Below are positions 14,242-20,648 of a stretch of DNA of 22,427 nucleotides, in pieces. This DNA comes from Clostridia bacterium (GTDB taxonomy: Bacteria; Bacillota_A; Clostridia; Christensenellales; Aristaeellaceae). Position 1 is the first letter of the stretch, and each line of letters starts with the position of its first letter. The stretch spans positions 1 through 22,427 of the forward strand of contig JAFRJF010000305.1 in the NCBI GenBank assembly GCA_017432405.1, written 5' to 3'. The notes beneath the pieces are model-generated. The model was not told the origin of the DNA. It did not search any database and saw only the letters and a program-made list of their open reading frames with translations. Position numbers and translations under genes: made by a program.

Positions 14242-15212
14242 AGAGAGCGGAGCACGTGAAGGCGCTGCTGGCCGAGTACGCCGAGCAGCGCTCGGAGGAC
14301 GAGCGGGATCAGCAGGAGAGGTTTCGGGAGGCCGTCGCCCGGCAGCCGGAGATCGGCAGGCTGCGCCAGGAGAGCGCCGACCTGGCCCTGGGGGCCATGC
14401 GCCGGATACTGGGCGAGCCCGACCCCGACCGCCGCAGGGCGCTGTCCGAGGGGACGAAGGCCCAGGGCCGCCAGATCAACGCCCGCATCCGCCAGCTGCT
14501 GGTGGAGGCCGGCATGGAGGGCGACGCGCTGGAGATGCGCTACCGCTGCCCCATCTGCAGGGATACCGGCTACGTGGGCGAGGCCCCGGCCCGCTTCTGC
14601 GAGTGCTTCGAAATGCGCCTGCGCCTGCGCCAGCACGAGGACGGCAGCATGGCGGGCGTCCAGGAGCAGAGCTTCGAGCGCTTCGACGCCAACGTGGCCC
14701 CGGAGGCGGACGGCCAGCGGGACCGGCTGGTGAAGGCCCGCAACCTGTGCCAGCGCTACGCCGACGCCTTCCCGGACACCGAATACCGCAACCTGTTGCT
14801 CACCGGCGAGGGGGGCCTGGGCAAGACCTTCCTGCTGAACTGCATCTTCGGACGGGTGACCGGCCGGGGCTTCTCCGCCGTGCGGGTCACCGCCTTCCGC
14901 ATGTTCGAGGCCATGCGCAAGCAGCACGTGGGCAATGACGAGAGCTACGACGGCTTTTCGGCGCTGATCGAGGTGCCGCTTTTGCTGATCGACGACCTGG
15001 GCACCGAGCCGATGATGCGCAACATCACCCTCGAATACCTGTTCACGCTGCTGAACGAGCGCATCGCCGCCAAGCGCCACACCGTCATCGCCACCAACCT
15101 GACGCCGCCCCAGCTGAAGGAGCGCTACGGCGAGCGGGTGGCCTCCCGGCTGCTGGACCGCAGCATCTGCGCGCCGGTGCAGTTCAAGGGAAAGGATCTG
15201 AGAAGCCTGTGA
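14238..15212 (+). CDS. DnaI/DnaC-type helicase loader (AAA+ ATPase) with zinc-finger-like motif
   Basis: A 324-residue ATPase. In this family the protein loads the DnaB/DnaC ring helicase onto DNA at origins or stalled forks. The N-terminal 100 residues are helical. A four-cysteine cluster RCPICRDTGY...FCECF (C104, C107, C121, C123) is a probable zinc ribbon, as in Bacillus DnaI. The AAA+ core has Walker A GEGGLGKT (about 190-197), Walker B LLLIDDLGTEP (about 247-257), a sensor-1-like HTVIATNL and the arginine region SRLLDRS. Length fits DnaI (about 310). It is translationally coupled to the DnaD-like gene through ATGA and to the following gene through GTGA. IstB of insertion sequences is a relative, but the Cys cluster and neighbour favour a chromosomal loader. 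Confidence 0.92.
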   Translation: MKRAEHVKALLAEYAEQRSEDERDQQERFREAVARQPEIGRLRQESADLALGAMRRILGEPDPDRRRALSEGTKAQGRQINARIRQLLVEAGMEGDALEMRYRCPICRDTGYVGEAPARFCECFEMRLRLRQHEDGSMAGVQEQSFERFDANVAPEADGQRDRLVKARNLCQRYADAFPDTEYRNLLLTGEGGLGKTFLLNCIFGRVTGRGFSAVRVTAFRMFEAMRKQHVGNDESYDGFSALIEVPLLLIDDLGTEPMMRNITLEYLFTLLNERIAAKRHTVIATNLTPPQLKERYGERVASRLLDRSICAPVQFKGKDLRSL

Positions 15213-15712
15213 GCGACACCGCAAGGGCAGTCCTTGAATATCTGGACGGGCTGGGCATCGAATATCGCATGGCCGAGCACCCCCCGGCCTTCACGATGGC
15301 GGACTGCGCCGCCGTCGACCGGCAGCTGGGGGCGCTGACGGTGAAGAACATCTTCCTGACCACGAAGAACAAGAAGCGCTGCTTCCTGTGCGTCTGCCGC
15401 CCGGACGCCCGCTTCCACACCGCGGACATCTCCAAGCAGGTGGGCGCCTCCCGGCTGAGCTTCGCGCCGGAGGCAATGCTGTTCGAGCGCCTGCGCTGCC
15501 ACGGCGGCTCCGCCAGCCCCCTGGGCCTGATCTTCCCCGAGGCCCGGGAGGTTATCCTGATCGTGGACAGCGCCCTGCGCGAGGTCCAAACCCTCGCCTT
15601 CCACCCCTGCGACAACACCCAGACCGTGGCGATGCCCGCAGCAGATTTCTTCGATAAGTTCCTGACGGCAGTCGGAACAGAAGTGGTGGACGTGGTTTTT
15701 AATGAGGAATGA
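15209..15712 (+). CDS. Prolyl-tRNA editing-type deacylase (ProX/YbaK family)
   Basis: A 167-residue stand-alone editing domain. This family hydrolyses mischarged aminoacyl-tRNA, for example Ala-tRNA(Pro) or Cys-tRNA(Pro). The fold's usual motifs are visible: MAEHPPAFTMADCA near the start, GALTVKNIFLTTKNKKR with the conserved lysine, GGSASPLGLIF, and the terminal HPCDNTQTVAM, where relatives have HPNDNTAT. GTG 15209 overlaps the stop of the helicase loader (GTGA), so it is read from the same transcript despite an unrelated task. The last residues (NEE) and the TGA stop are encoded by the first units of the heptamer repeat array, so the native C-terminus has probably been replaced or trimmed. 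Confidence 0.88.
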   Translation: MSDTARAVLEYLDGLGIEYRMAEHPPAFTMADCAAVDRQLGALTVKNIFLTTKNKKRCFLCVCRPDARFHTADISKQVGASRLSFAPEAMLFERLRCHGGSASPLGLIFPEAREVILIVDSALREVQTLAFHPCDNTQTVAMPAADFFDKFLTAVGTEVVDVVFNEE

Positions 15713-15733
15713 GGAATGGGGAATGGGGAATGG
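15701..15733. repeat. Heptamer-type tandem repeat (GGAATGA/GGAATGG)
   Basis: About four copies of the complement of the ATTCCTC/ATTCCCC unit, here in the opposite orientation to the array at 16170-16204. It begins inside the deacylase gene and supplies its stop codon. Confidence 0.75.
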
Positions 15734-15738
15734 CGGTT

Positions 15739-15755
15739 GAAATCCTTCGGATTTC
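15739..15755. repeat. Small hairpin GAAATCC-TTC-GGATTTC
   Basis: A perfect 7 bp stem followed by TTGATTGTT, possibly a weak terminator for the dnaD-dnaI-deacylase transcript. A near copy with a GCAA loop occurs in mirrored position at 16122-16140, so it may instead be part of the repeat block. Confidence 0.55.
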
Positions 15756-15781
15756 TTGATTGTTATAACGGAGTGGTTGGG

Positions 15782-16070
15782 TAAATTCTGATTTGTCGGG
15801 GAGACGCGGTACCCAAGAGCCTTCCCCTTGGAGGGGAAGGTGGCCCGCGAAGCGGGTCGGAAGAGGTGTCACCGCTGCGATAAGATCGTCTATCGGAATA
15901 GACGAACGAGGTGTAACGGGGACACCTCTTCAGTCTGCTTCGCAGACAGCTTCCCCTCAAGGGGAAGCCTTTTGGGCGCGACAGTAGGTATTTTTCCTTA
16001 AGTTGAGGACATTGCCCTCAAGGGGAAGCCTTTTGGGGAACCGCTCAACAACCCTACAAATCAGAATTCA
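15782..16070. repeat. MITE-like composite element with terminal inverted repeats
   Basis: The ends are TAAATTCTGATTTGTCG (15782-15798) and ACAAATCAGAATTCA (16056-16070), the same arms that form the compact palindromes elsewhere. Inside, in order: hairpin CCTTCCCC/GGGGAAGG (15820-15840), hairpin CCCGC/GCGGG (15844-15856), GAAGAGGTGTC (15860-15870) matched by its complement at 15921-15931, hairpin CGTCTAT/ATAGACG between them (15887-15904), hairpin GTCTGC/GCAGAC (15933-15947) and hairpin CTTCCCC/GGGGAAG (15950-15967). A partial copy of the last module, CCTCAAGGGGAAGCC, recurs at 16012-16026. There is no coding capacity. It looks like a non-autonomous mobile element or a structured RNA. Confidence 0.75.
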
Positions 16071-16121
16071 CCCACGCCCGCACAGCTGCGAAGGAACAAG
16101 GAACGGCTCCCATCAATAAAA

Positions 16122-16140
16122 GAAATCCGCAAGGATTTTC
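16122..16140. repeat. Small hairpin GAAATCC-GCAA-GGATTTTC
   Basis: A mirror-position near copy of the hairpin at 15739-15755, on the other side of the composite element. It is followed by AAGCGAAGC-type low-complexity sequence. No gene is evident. Confidence 0.5.
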
Positions 16141-16169
16141 GAAGCGAAGCGAGTCCTTTAGGGCACAAC

Positions 16170-16204
16170 CATTCCTCATTCCTCATTCCTAATTCCTCAT
16201 TCAA
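16170..16204. repeat. Heptamer-type tandem repeat (ATTCCTC/ATTCCTA)
   Basis: Five units ending in CATTCAA, almost the same wording as the array at 212-248 and inverted relative to 15701-15733. With the two hairpins it makes the whole block 15701-16204 roughly symmetric. Confidence 0.75.
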
Positions 16205-16210
16205 CCGCGC

Positions 16211-16239
16211 TTGTCCATTTAACCTTCTCCCTCTAAACT
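16211..16239 (+). promoter_or_regulatory. Possible promoter of the ParB-motif/BMP fusion gene
   Basis: TTGTCC (16211-16216), 17 bases, TAAACT (16234-16239). It matches consensus at 4 of 6 positions in each box and lies about 55 bases before the chosen ATG, just past the repeat block. The -35 is the same as that of the 709-residue gene. Moderate support only. Confidence 0.4.
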
Positions 16240-16292
16240 CTTACGGGCATCCAAGGATGCTTTGAATCCTGAACGACAGGAGCGTGAGTAAT

Positions 16293-18281
16293 ATGCTTGG
16301 TGGAGTCATCGGCACGGACGCCTATGTCAAGGCGCGGAAGCTGGGACTGAAGTCATACCACAACAGCCTGCAAAAGCGGCTGAACCCGTCGCTGCCGGTG
16401 CTGGAGGAGATCGCCCCCCAGCTCAATACCCTCGGGCGGGTCTCCCTGGGGCTGGTGCAGGTCCCGCTGACGAAGGTGGTGGGCACGGCCTCGAAGGGCC
16501 GCACCAACGCCTTTGCGCCGAACTTCATGCCGGTGCTGGACCCGGGCTCGGAATTCGCCCGCAAGTGGGCCACGCTGTGCGAGAGCGTGGTGGAGCAGGG
16601 CATGAACCAGCCGGTCAAGGCGCTGGAATATTTAAATCAGTTTTACCTCGTGGAGGGCAACAAGCGCGTCAGCGTGATGAAATACCTGGATTCGGTGTAC
16701 ATCGAGGCGGAGGTCACCCGGGTGATGCCGGGGCGCACCGACGACCCGGTGAACCAGCTGTACTATGAATTCCTGCCCTTCTATGCCGATACCGGCATCA
16801 ACTACCTGTGGTTTTCCCGACCCGGCAGCTACGCCAAGCTGTGCGCGCTGACGGGTCACACGCCGGGGGAGAAGTGGCCCAGCGAGGACCTGAGCGACTT
16901 CCTGGCGGCCTACATGCGCTTTCGCGCCGAGTACAAGGCCCGGGAGGCGATCAGCGACGCGGGCAAGCTGCCCGCCACCACCGGCGACGCCTACCTGATC
17001 TACCTGGCCGCCACCGGCTATGCCGAGGCGCCGAGGAAGTTCGAGCCCCAGATCCGGGGCGAGGTGAAGGCGCTTTGGGGCGAGTTCGAAAAGGAGAAGG
17101 AACCGGAGAACGTCGCCCTGATCATGAAGCCGGCGGAGCAGAAGCAGGGCAGCCTTCTGAACACGCTGTTCGGCCCCTCCAGCGTGAAGGTGGCCTTCCT
17201 TTACCACCGGGACCCCTACCAGTCCGGCTGGACCTACTGGCACGACCTGGGCCGGCTGAACCTGGAAAACGAGATGGGGGATCGGGTCAAGGCCACGGTC
17301 TGCGTCTGCCCGGACGCGGCGAACTTCGAATCGGAGATCGAGCGGCTGATCCAGGAGGGCAACAAGCTGATCTTCACCACGTCGCCGGTGATGCTGGCGG
17401 CGTCGATGAAGGCCTCGATCAAGCATCCCGACGCCCGTATACTGAACTGCTCGCTGCTGGCCTCCTGGCAGCGGGTGCGCAGCTACTACCTGCGCATCTA
17501 CGAGGTCAAGTTCCTGATCGGCATGATCGCCGGGGCGCTGACCACCAACGACAGGGTGGGCTACATCGCCGACTATCCCATCGCCGGCGTGGCCGCCAGC
17601 ATCAACGCCTTCGCCCTGGGGGCCCGGATGGTGAACCCGAGGGTCAAGGTCTGCCTGGCCTGGTCCACCCGGAAGGACTTCGACCCCGACGATCCCTTCG
17701 GCGATCCGTCGGTGCAGATGATCTCCAGCCTGGACGTGGGCGCGCCCAGCCACCACGCCGTGGAATACGGCCTGTACACCCAGGTGGACGGCGTGAAGGA
17801 GAGCCTGGCCATCCCCGTGCTGGATTGGAGCCGCATCTACGAATCCCTGACCCTCAGCGTGCTGAAGGGCAACTGGAAGGACACCGGCACCGACAAGCCC
17901 AAGGCCGTCAACTACTGGTGGGGCCTGTCCTCCGACGCGGTGGACCTGGTGATGTCCCAGCGCATGGACATCGGCCTGAAGCGGCTGGTGGAGCTGGTGA
18001 AGGAGCACATCCGCGAGGGCGTGTTCTGGCCCTTCGAGAGCATCATCCGCGACCAGGCCGGCGAGATCCGCTGCCCCGTGGACGGCAGGCTCAGCCCCGC
18101 CGACATCATCGCCATGAACTGGCTGGTGGACAACGTGGTGGGCGGCTTCCCCGCCATCGACGAGCTGAAGGACGAGGCCCGGGCCCTGGTGGAGCTCCAG
18201 GGCATACGGGAGATCGAAATGCCCTCCCCGTCCAACTTCAGCTGGAAGGCGGAGGAATTGCAGGCAGAGGCGAAGAAGTAG
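16293..18281 (+). CDS. Cytosolic fusion: ParB-like motif region plus BMP/PnrA-type ligand-binding domain
   Basis: A 662-residue protein. ATG 16293 is chosen because AGGAG ends 10 bases before it; GTG 16284 would be only 1 base away. There is no signal peptide, so it stays inside the cell. The N-terminal 250 residues include LGLVQVPLTKVVGT and the motif FYLVEGNKRVSVMKYLDS (about 117-134), the EGNKR-type signature of ParB/Srx-like domains. From about 297 (VKVAFLYHRDPYQSGWTYWHD) to about 560 it follows the BMP/PnrA fold, which normally binds nucleosides outside the cell: KLIFTTSPVM, RSYYLRIYEVKFLIGMIAGAL, VGYIADYPIAGVAASINAFALGA, VKVCLAWSTRKDFDP. I recall similar long BMP-annotated proteins in other clostridia. 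An intracellular nucleoside-sensing regulator is a reasonable guess, not shown. It is transcribed alone. Confidence 0.8.
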   Translation: MLGGVIGTDAYVKARKLGLKSYHNSLQKRLNPSLPVLEEIAPQLNTLGRVSLGLVQVPLTKVVGTASKGRTNAFAPNFMPVLDPGSEFARKWATLCESVVEQGMNQPVKALEYLNQFYLVEGNKRVSVMKYLDSVYIEAEVTRVMPGRTDDPVNQLYYEFLPFYADTGINYLWFSRPGSYAKLCALTGHTPGEKWPSEDLSDFLAAYMRFRAEYKAREAISDAGKLPATTGDAYLIYLAATGYAEAPRKFEPQIRGEVKALWGEFEKEKEPENVALIMKPAEQKQGSLLNTLFGPSSVKVAFLYHRDPYQSGWTYWHDLGRLNLENEMGDRVKATVCVCPDAANFESEIERLIQEGNKLIFTTSPVMLAASMKASIKHPDARILNCSLLASWQRVRSYYLRIYEVKFLIGMIAGALTTNDRVGYIADYPIAGVAASINAFALGARMVNPRVKVCLAWSTRKDFDPDDPFGDPSVQMISSLDVGAPSHHAVEYGLYTQVDGVKESLAIPVLDWSRIYESLTLSVLKGNWKDTGTDKPKAVNYWWGLSSDAVDLVMSQRMDIGLKRLVELVKEHIREGVFWPFESIIRDQAGEIRCPVDGRLSPADIIAMNWLVDNVVGGFPAIDELKDEARALVELQGIREIEMPSPSNFSWKAEELQAEAKK

Positions 18282-18348
18282 GGGTTAGGTTTTAGGGGGG
18301 GGACCCCGGCAACCTTCCCTAACACCTAAAACCCATAACCTAAAACCT
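18282..18348. repeat. TTAGGTTTTAGG-type repeat with inverted halves
   Basis: Directly after the stop codon, GGTTAGGTTTTAGGG is followed about 25 bases later by two units of the opposite sense (CACCTAAAACCC and AACCTAAAACC), so the halves can pair. It is a second class of short-unit repeat, distinct from the ATTCC arrays, and it abuts palindrome copy 3. Confidence 0.6.
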
Positions 18349-18349
18349 G

Positions 18350-18384
18350 AATTCTGATTTGTCGCTTCGCGACAAATCAGAATT
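18350..18384. repeat. Palindromic repeat copy 3 (AATTCTGATTTGTCGC arms)
   Basis: A perfect 16 bp inverted repeat (18350-18365 and 18369-18384) with a 3-base TTC loop. It lies between two genes read in the same direction, just ahead of the ribosome site of the metallophosphoesterase gene. Confidence 0.9.
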
Positions 18385-18411
18385 TCACCGATCACAAAAG
18401 GGGCGTCAGGC

Positions 18412-19008
18412 ATGAAGATCATGGTGCTTGCGGACGTTGCGGACAAGGCGCTTTGGGACTACCTGGACCGGCGGCTGCTGGAGGGGATCGACCTGATCCT
18501 CTCCGCCGGCGACCTGCCCGCGGAGTACCTGTCCTTCCTGACCTGCTTTACCAACGCGCCGATACTCTACGTCCACGGCAACCACGATAAGAGCTATGAC
18601 AAGAAGCCCCCCGAGGGCTGCACCTGTGTGGACGACGACATCTGCGTGGTGGGCGGCGTGCGGGTGCTGGGCCTGGGGGGCAGCATGCGCTACCGCCCGA
18701 ACGAGCCCTATATGCACACCGAGCGCCAGATGGCCCGCCGCGCCAAAAAGCTGTGGTGGAAGCTGCACAGGAACAGGGGCTTCGACATACTGCTGGCCCA
18801 CGCCCCCGCCCGGGGCGTCGGCGACCTGGAGGACCTGCCCCACCGGGGCTTCGAGACCTTCCTGGCCCTGATGGACCGCTGGCACCCCCGCTACCTGGTC
18901 TACGGCCACGTCCACCAGGAATACGGCGCGCTGGGGTTCCAGAGGGAAAGGAAGTACGGAGAGACGGTTTGCGTGAATGCGTATAAACGATATGTCATCG
19001 AAATTTGA
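18412..19008 (+). CDS. Metallophosphoesterase-family protein lacking the first-motif histidine
   Basis: A 198-residue calcineurin-like phosphoesterase. Motifs seen: SAGDLPAEYLSFL (GD), YVHGNHDKSYDKKPPEGC (GNHD), DILLAHAPARGVGD (metal-binding His), and VYGHVHQEYG (GHxH). The opening motif, usually DxH, reads LADVAD here, so the first His is absent and metal site 1 may be altered. I recall clostridial relatives with the same change, so it may define a subfamily rather than a decayed gene. AAAAGGGG is 8 bases before ATG 18412. It is probably a cytosolic phosphodiesterase or phosphatase of unknown substrate. It is bounded by repeats on both sides. Confidence 0.85.
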   Translation: MKIMVLADVADKALWDYLDRRLLEGIDLILSAGDLPAEYLSFLTCFTNAPILYVHGNHDKSYDKKPPEGCTCVDDDICVVGGVRVLGLGGSMRYRPNEPYMHTERQMARRAKKLWWKLHRNRGFDILLAHAPARGVGDLEDLPHRGFETFLALMDRWHPRYLVYGHVHQEYGALGFQRERKYGETVCVNAYKRYVIEI

Positions 19009-19029
19009 ACCGGATGACGTATAAAAAAA

Positions 19030-19075
19030 TTAGGAATTAGGAATTCCTCATTCCTCATTCCTCAGTCCTCATTCC
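19030..19075. repeat. Head-to-head heptamer repeat (TTAGGAATTAGGAATT then CCTCATTCC units)
   Basis: Two units in one orientation (TTAGGAA) run straight into four in the other (TTCCTCA), so the array can fold back on itself. It fills the gap between the metallophosphoesterase stop and the ribosome site of the YigZ-family gene. Confidence 0.7.
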
Positions 19076-19095
19076 ACCAAAGGAGGCCGCCGACG

Positions 19096-19740
19096 ATGCT
19101 GACACCCTATAAGACCCTCCTGCGCGACGCCCAGGAGGAGTTCATCGTGAACAAGTCCCGGTTCATCGGGCACGGGCGGCCCTGCGAGACGGAGGCGGCG
19201 GCGCTGGCGTTTCTTTCCGAGATGCGCGCGAAGTACAAGGACGCCACCCACAACTGCTACGCCTACATCATCGGGCCGAACATGGGCGTCATGCGCTACT
19301 CCGACGACGGCGAGCCGGGGGGCACCGCGGGCATGCCCATCATCGAGGTGATGAAGGCCCGGGGCGTCACCAACTGCGCCGTGGTTGTGACCCGCTACTT
19401 CGGCGGCATACTGCTGGGCGCGGGCGGGCTGGTGCGGGCCTATTCCCAGGGGGCCGTGGCGGCGCTGCGGGCCTCGGGCGTGGGCACGATGCACCCCACC
19501 GCCCGCTATCTGATGGAGATCGGCTATCCCATGATCAACCGCATGGACTTCTTCCTGAAGGACGAGCCGGTGACCGTGGAGGACAAGACCTTCACCGACG
19601 TGGTGACCTACACGCTGGTGGTGCGCTGCGCCGACGAGGCCGGCTTCCTGGCACGACTGGCGAACATGTCCGACGGGGCTGTGGAGCCGCTGCGCTACGA
19701 GGAAATCTACCTGGCCTGGCCCGAGGAGGACGCCCCGTGA
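19096..19740 (+). CDS. YigZ/IMPACT family protein (UPF0029)
   Basis: A 214-residue protein of the YigZ family; its biochemical role is not settled, and relatives are linked to translation control in eukaryotes (IMPACT). The N-terminal domain carries EFIVNKSRFIGHG, the family block DATHNCYAYIIGPN, RYSDDGEPGGTAGMPI, and VVVTRYFGGILLGAGGLVRAYS, all strongly conserved. The C-terminal part (about 135-205) is the ferredoxin-like UPF0029 C-terminal domain. AGGAGG is 9 bases before ATG 19096. It is first of four genes in tight array; the next starts by GTGA overlap. A YigZ-RluA-HAD-TrmL cluster suggests RNA/translation housekeeping. Confidence 0.93.
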   Translation: MLTPYKTLLRDAQEEFIVNKSRFIGHGRPCETEAAALAFLSEMRAKYKDATHNCYAYIIGPNMGVMRYSDDGEPGGTAGMPIIEVMKARGVTNCAVVVTRYFGGILLGAGGLVRAYSQGAVAALRASGVGTMHPTARYLMEIGYPMINRMDFFLKDEPVTVEDKTFTDVVTYTLVVRCADEAGFLARLANMSDGAVEPLRYEEIYLAWPEEDAP

Positions 19741-20606
19741 CCGGCCACGTCATCCCCGAAGGGGTTCCGGCGATGCCGCTGGAGCGCTACCTGAGGCGGG
19801 CCTGGCCCCTGATGCCGGGCCGCGTGCTCCGGGATGCGCTGAAAAAGAAGGACGTGCGCGTCAACGGCGCGCGCAGCGGGGCCGATGCCACTGTGCGGGG
19901 CGGGGACGAACTGGCCATCTATCTCGACGACAGGTGGCTGGCGCCGGCGCCGGAGATCCTGTTCAGCGACGATAAGCTGATCGCAGCCGTCAAGCCCCAG
20001 GGCCTGCCGGTGGACGTGGACCGGGACGGCGTCGGCGCGGACACGCTGCTGACCCGCCTGCAACGCCGCTGGCCGGAGGCCCGGCTGTGCCACCGCCTGG
20101 ACGCGGCCACCGGCGGCATCGTGCTGGCGGCGGCGGACGAGACCGTATTGCGGCAGGCCCTCGACGCCTTTCGGGACCATGCAGGTCTGAGAAAGGAATA
20201 CCGCGCCCTGGCCCTGAACCGGTTTGACAGAGCCGAGGGCACGCTGGACGCCTGGCTGATCAAGGACGCCCGCCGGGGCGAGGTTCGCGTCCTGCATAAG
20301 AATGCCCCCGGCGCAAAGCCCATCCGCACCCGCTACCGGGTGCTGGGGCAGCGGGGGAACGGCCTGACCGACCTGGCCCTGGAGCCGGTCACCGGCCGCA
20401 CCCACCAGCTTCGCGCCCACATGGCCGACTTCGGCCACCCCCTGCTGGGCGACGACCGCTACGGCGACCGCGAGGCCAACCGCCGATACCAGTGCGCCCG
20501 GCTGTGCCTGTGGCACGGGAAGCTGACGGTCACGCAGGACAGCCCGCTGGTCGACTACCGGGGCATGACGTTCCAAGCGGATGCGCCGGAGTGGGACAAA
20601 TACTGA
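19737..20606 (+). CDS. RluA-family pseudouridine synthase
   Basis: A 289-residue enzyme that isomerises uridine to pseudouridine in rRNA or tRNA. An N-terminal S4-like RNA-binding region (about 12-62, MPLERYLRRAWPLMPGRVLR and KKKDVRVNG) precedes the catalytic domain. The catalytic motif is CHRLDAATGGIVLAA with Asp122. Other family marks are AVKPQGLPVD, KEYRALAL, PVTGRTHQLRAHMADFGHPLLGDDRYG. GTG 19737 overlaps the YigZ stop (GTGA). The TGA stop (20604-20606) falls within the left arm of palindrome copy 4, so the last residues (DKY) read into repeat sequence. The target base cannot be told from sequence. Confidence 0.93.
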   Translation: MTGHVIPEGVPAMPLERYLRRAWPLMPGRVLRDALKKKDVRVNGARSGADATVRGGDELAIYLDDRWLAPAPEILFSDDKLIAAVKPQGLPVDVDRDGVGADTLLTRLQRRWPEARLCHRLDAATGGIVLAAADETVLRQALDAFRDHAGLRKEYRALALNRFDRAEGTLDAWLIKDARRGEVRVLHKNAPGAKPIRTRYRVLGQRGNGLTDLALEPVTGRTHQLRAHMADFGHPLLGDDRYGDREANRRYQCARLCLWHGKLTVTQDSPLVDYRGMTFQADAPEWDKY

Positions 20607-20634
20607 TTTGTCGAGCTGCGACAAATCAGAATTT
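20598..20634. repeat. Palindromic repeat copy 4 (mixed arms, one mismatch)
   Basis: The left arm AAATACTGATTTGTCG (20598-20613) is the copy 2 version; the right arm CGACAAATCAGAATTT (20619-20634) is the copy 1 version. The result is one A-A mismatch in a 16 bp stem. It overlaps the RluA stop and ends 2 bases before the GGAGG of the next gene, inside what is otherwise an operon. Confidence 0.9.
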
Positions 20635-20648
20635 ACGGAGGTACGACT

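Noticed and set aside
14238..15212. IstB-type insertion sequence helper instead of helicase loader
   Set aside because: No IstA-like transposase or terminal repeats adjoin; the Cys cluster and DnaD-type partner favour a DnaI-type loader.
15701..16204. CRISPR array
   Set aside because: The repeats are 7-base tandem units and inverted arms, not 25-40 base direct repeats with equal spacers, and no cas genes are present.
16632..18295. Long ORFs in other frames over the ParB-motif/BMP fusion gene
   Set aside because: The fusion frame carries recognisable domain motifs and a ribosome site; the others have none.
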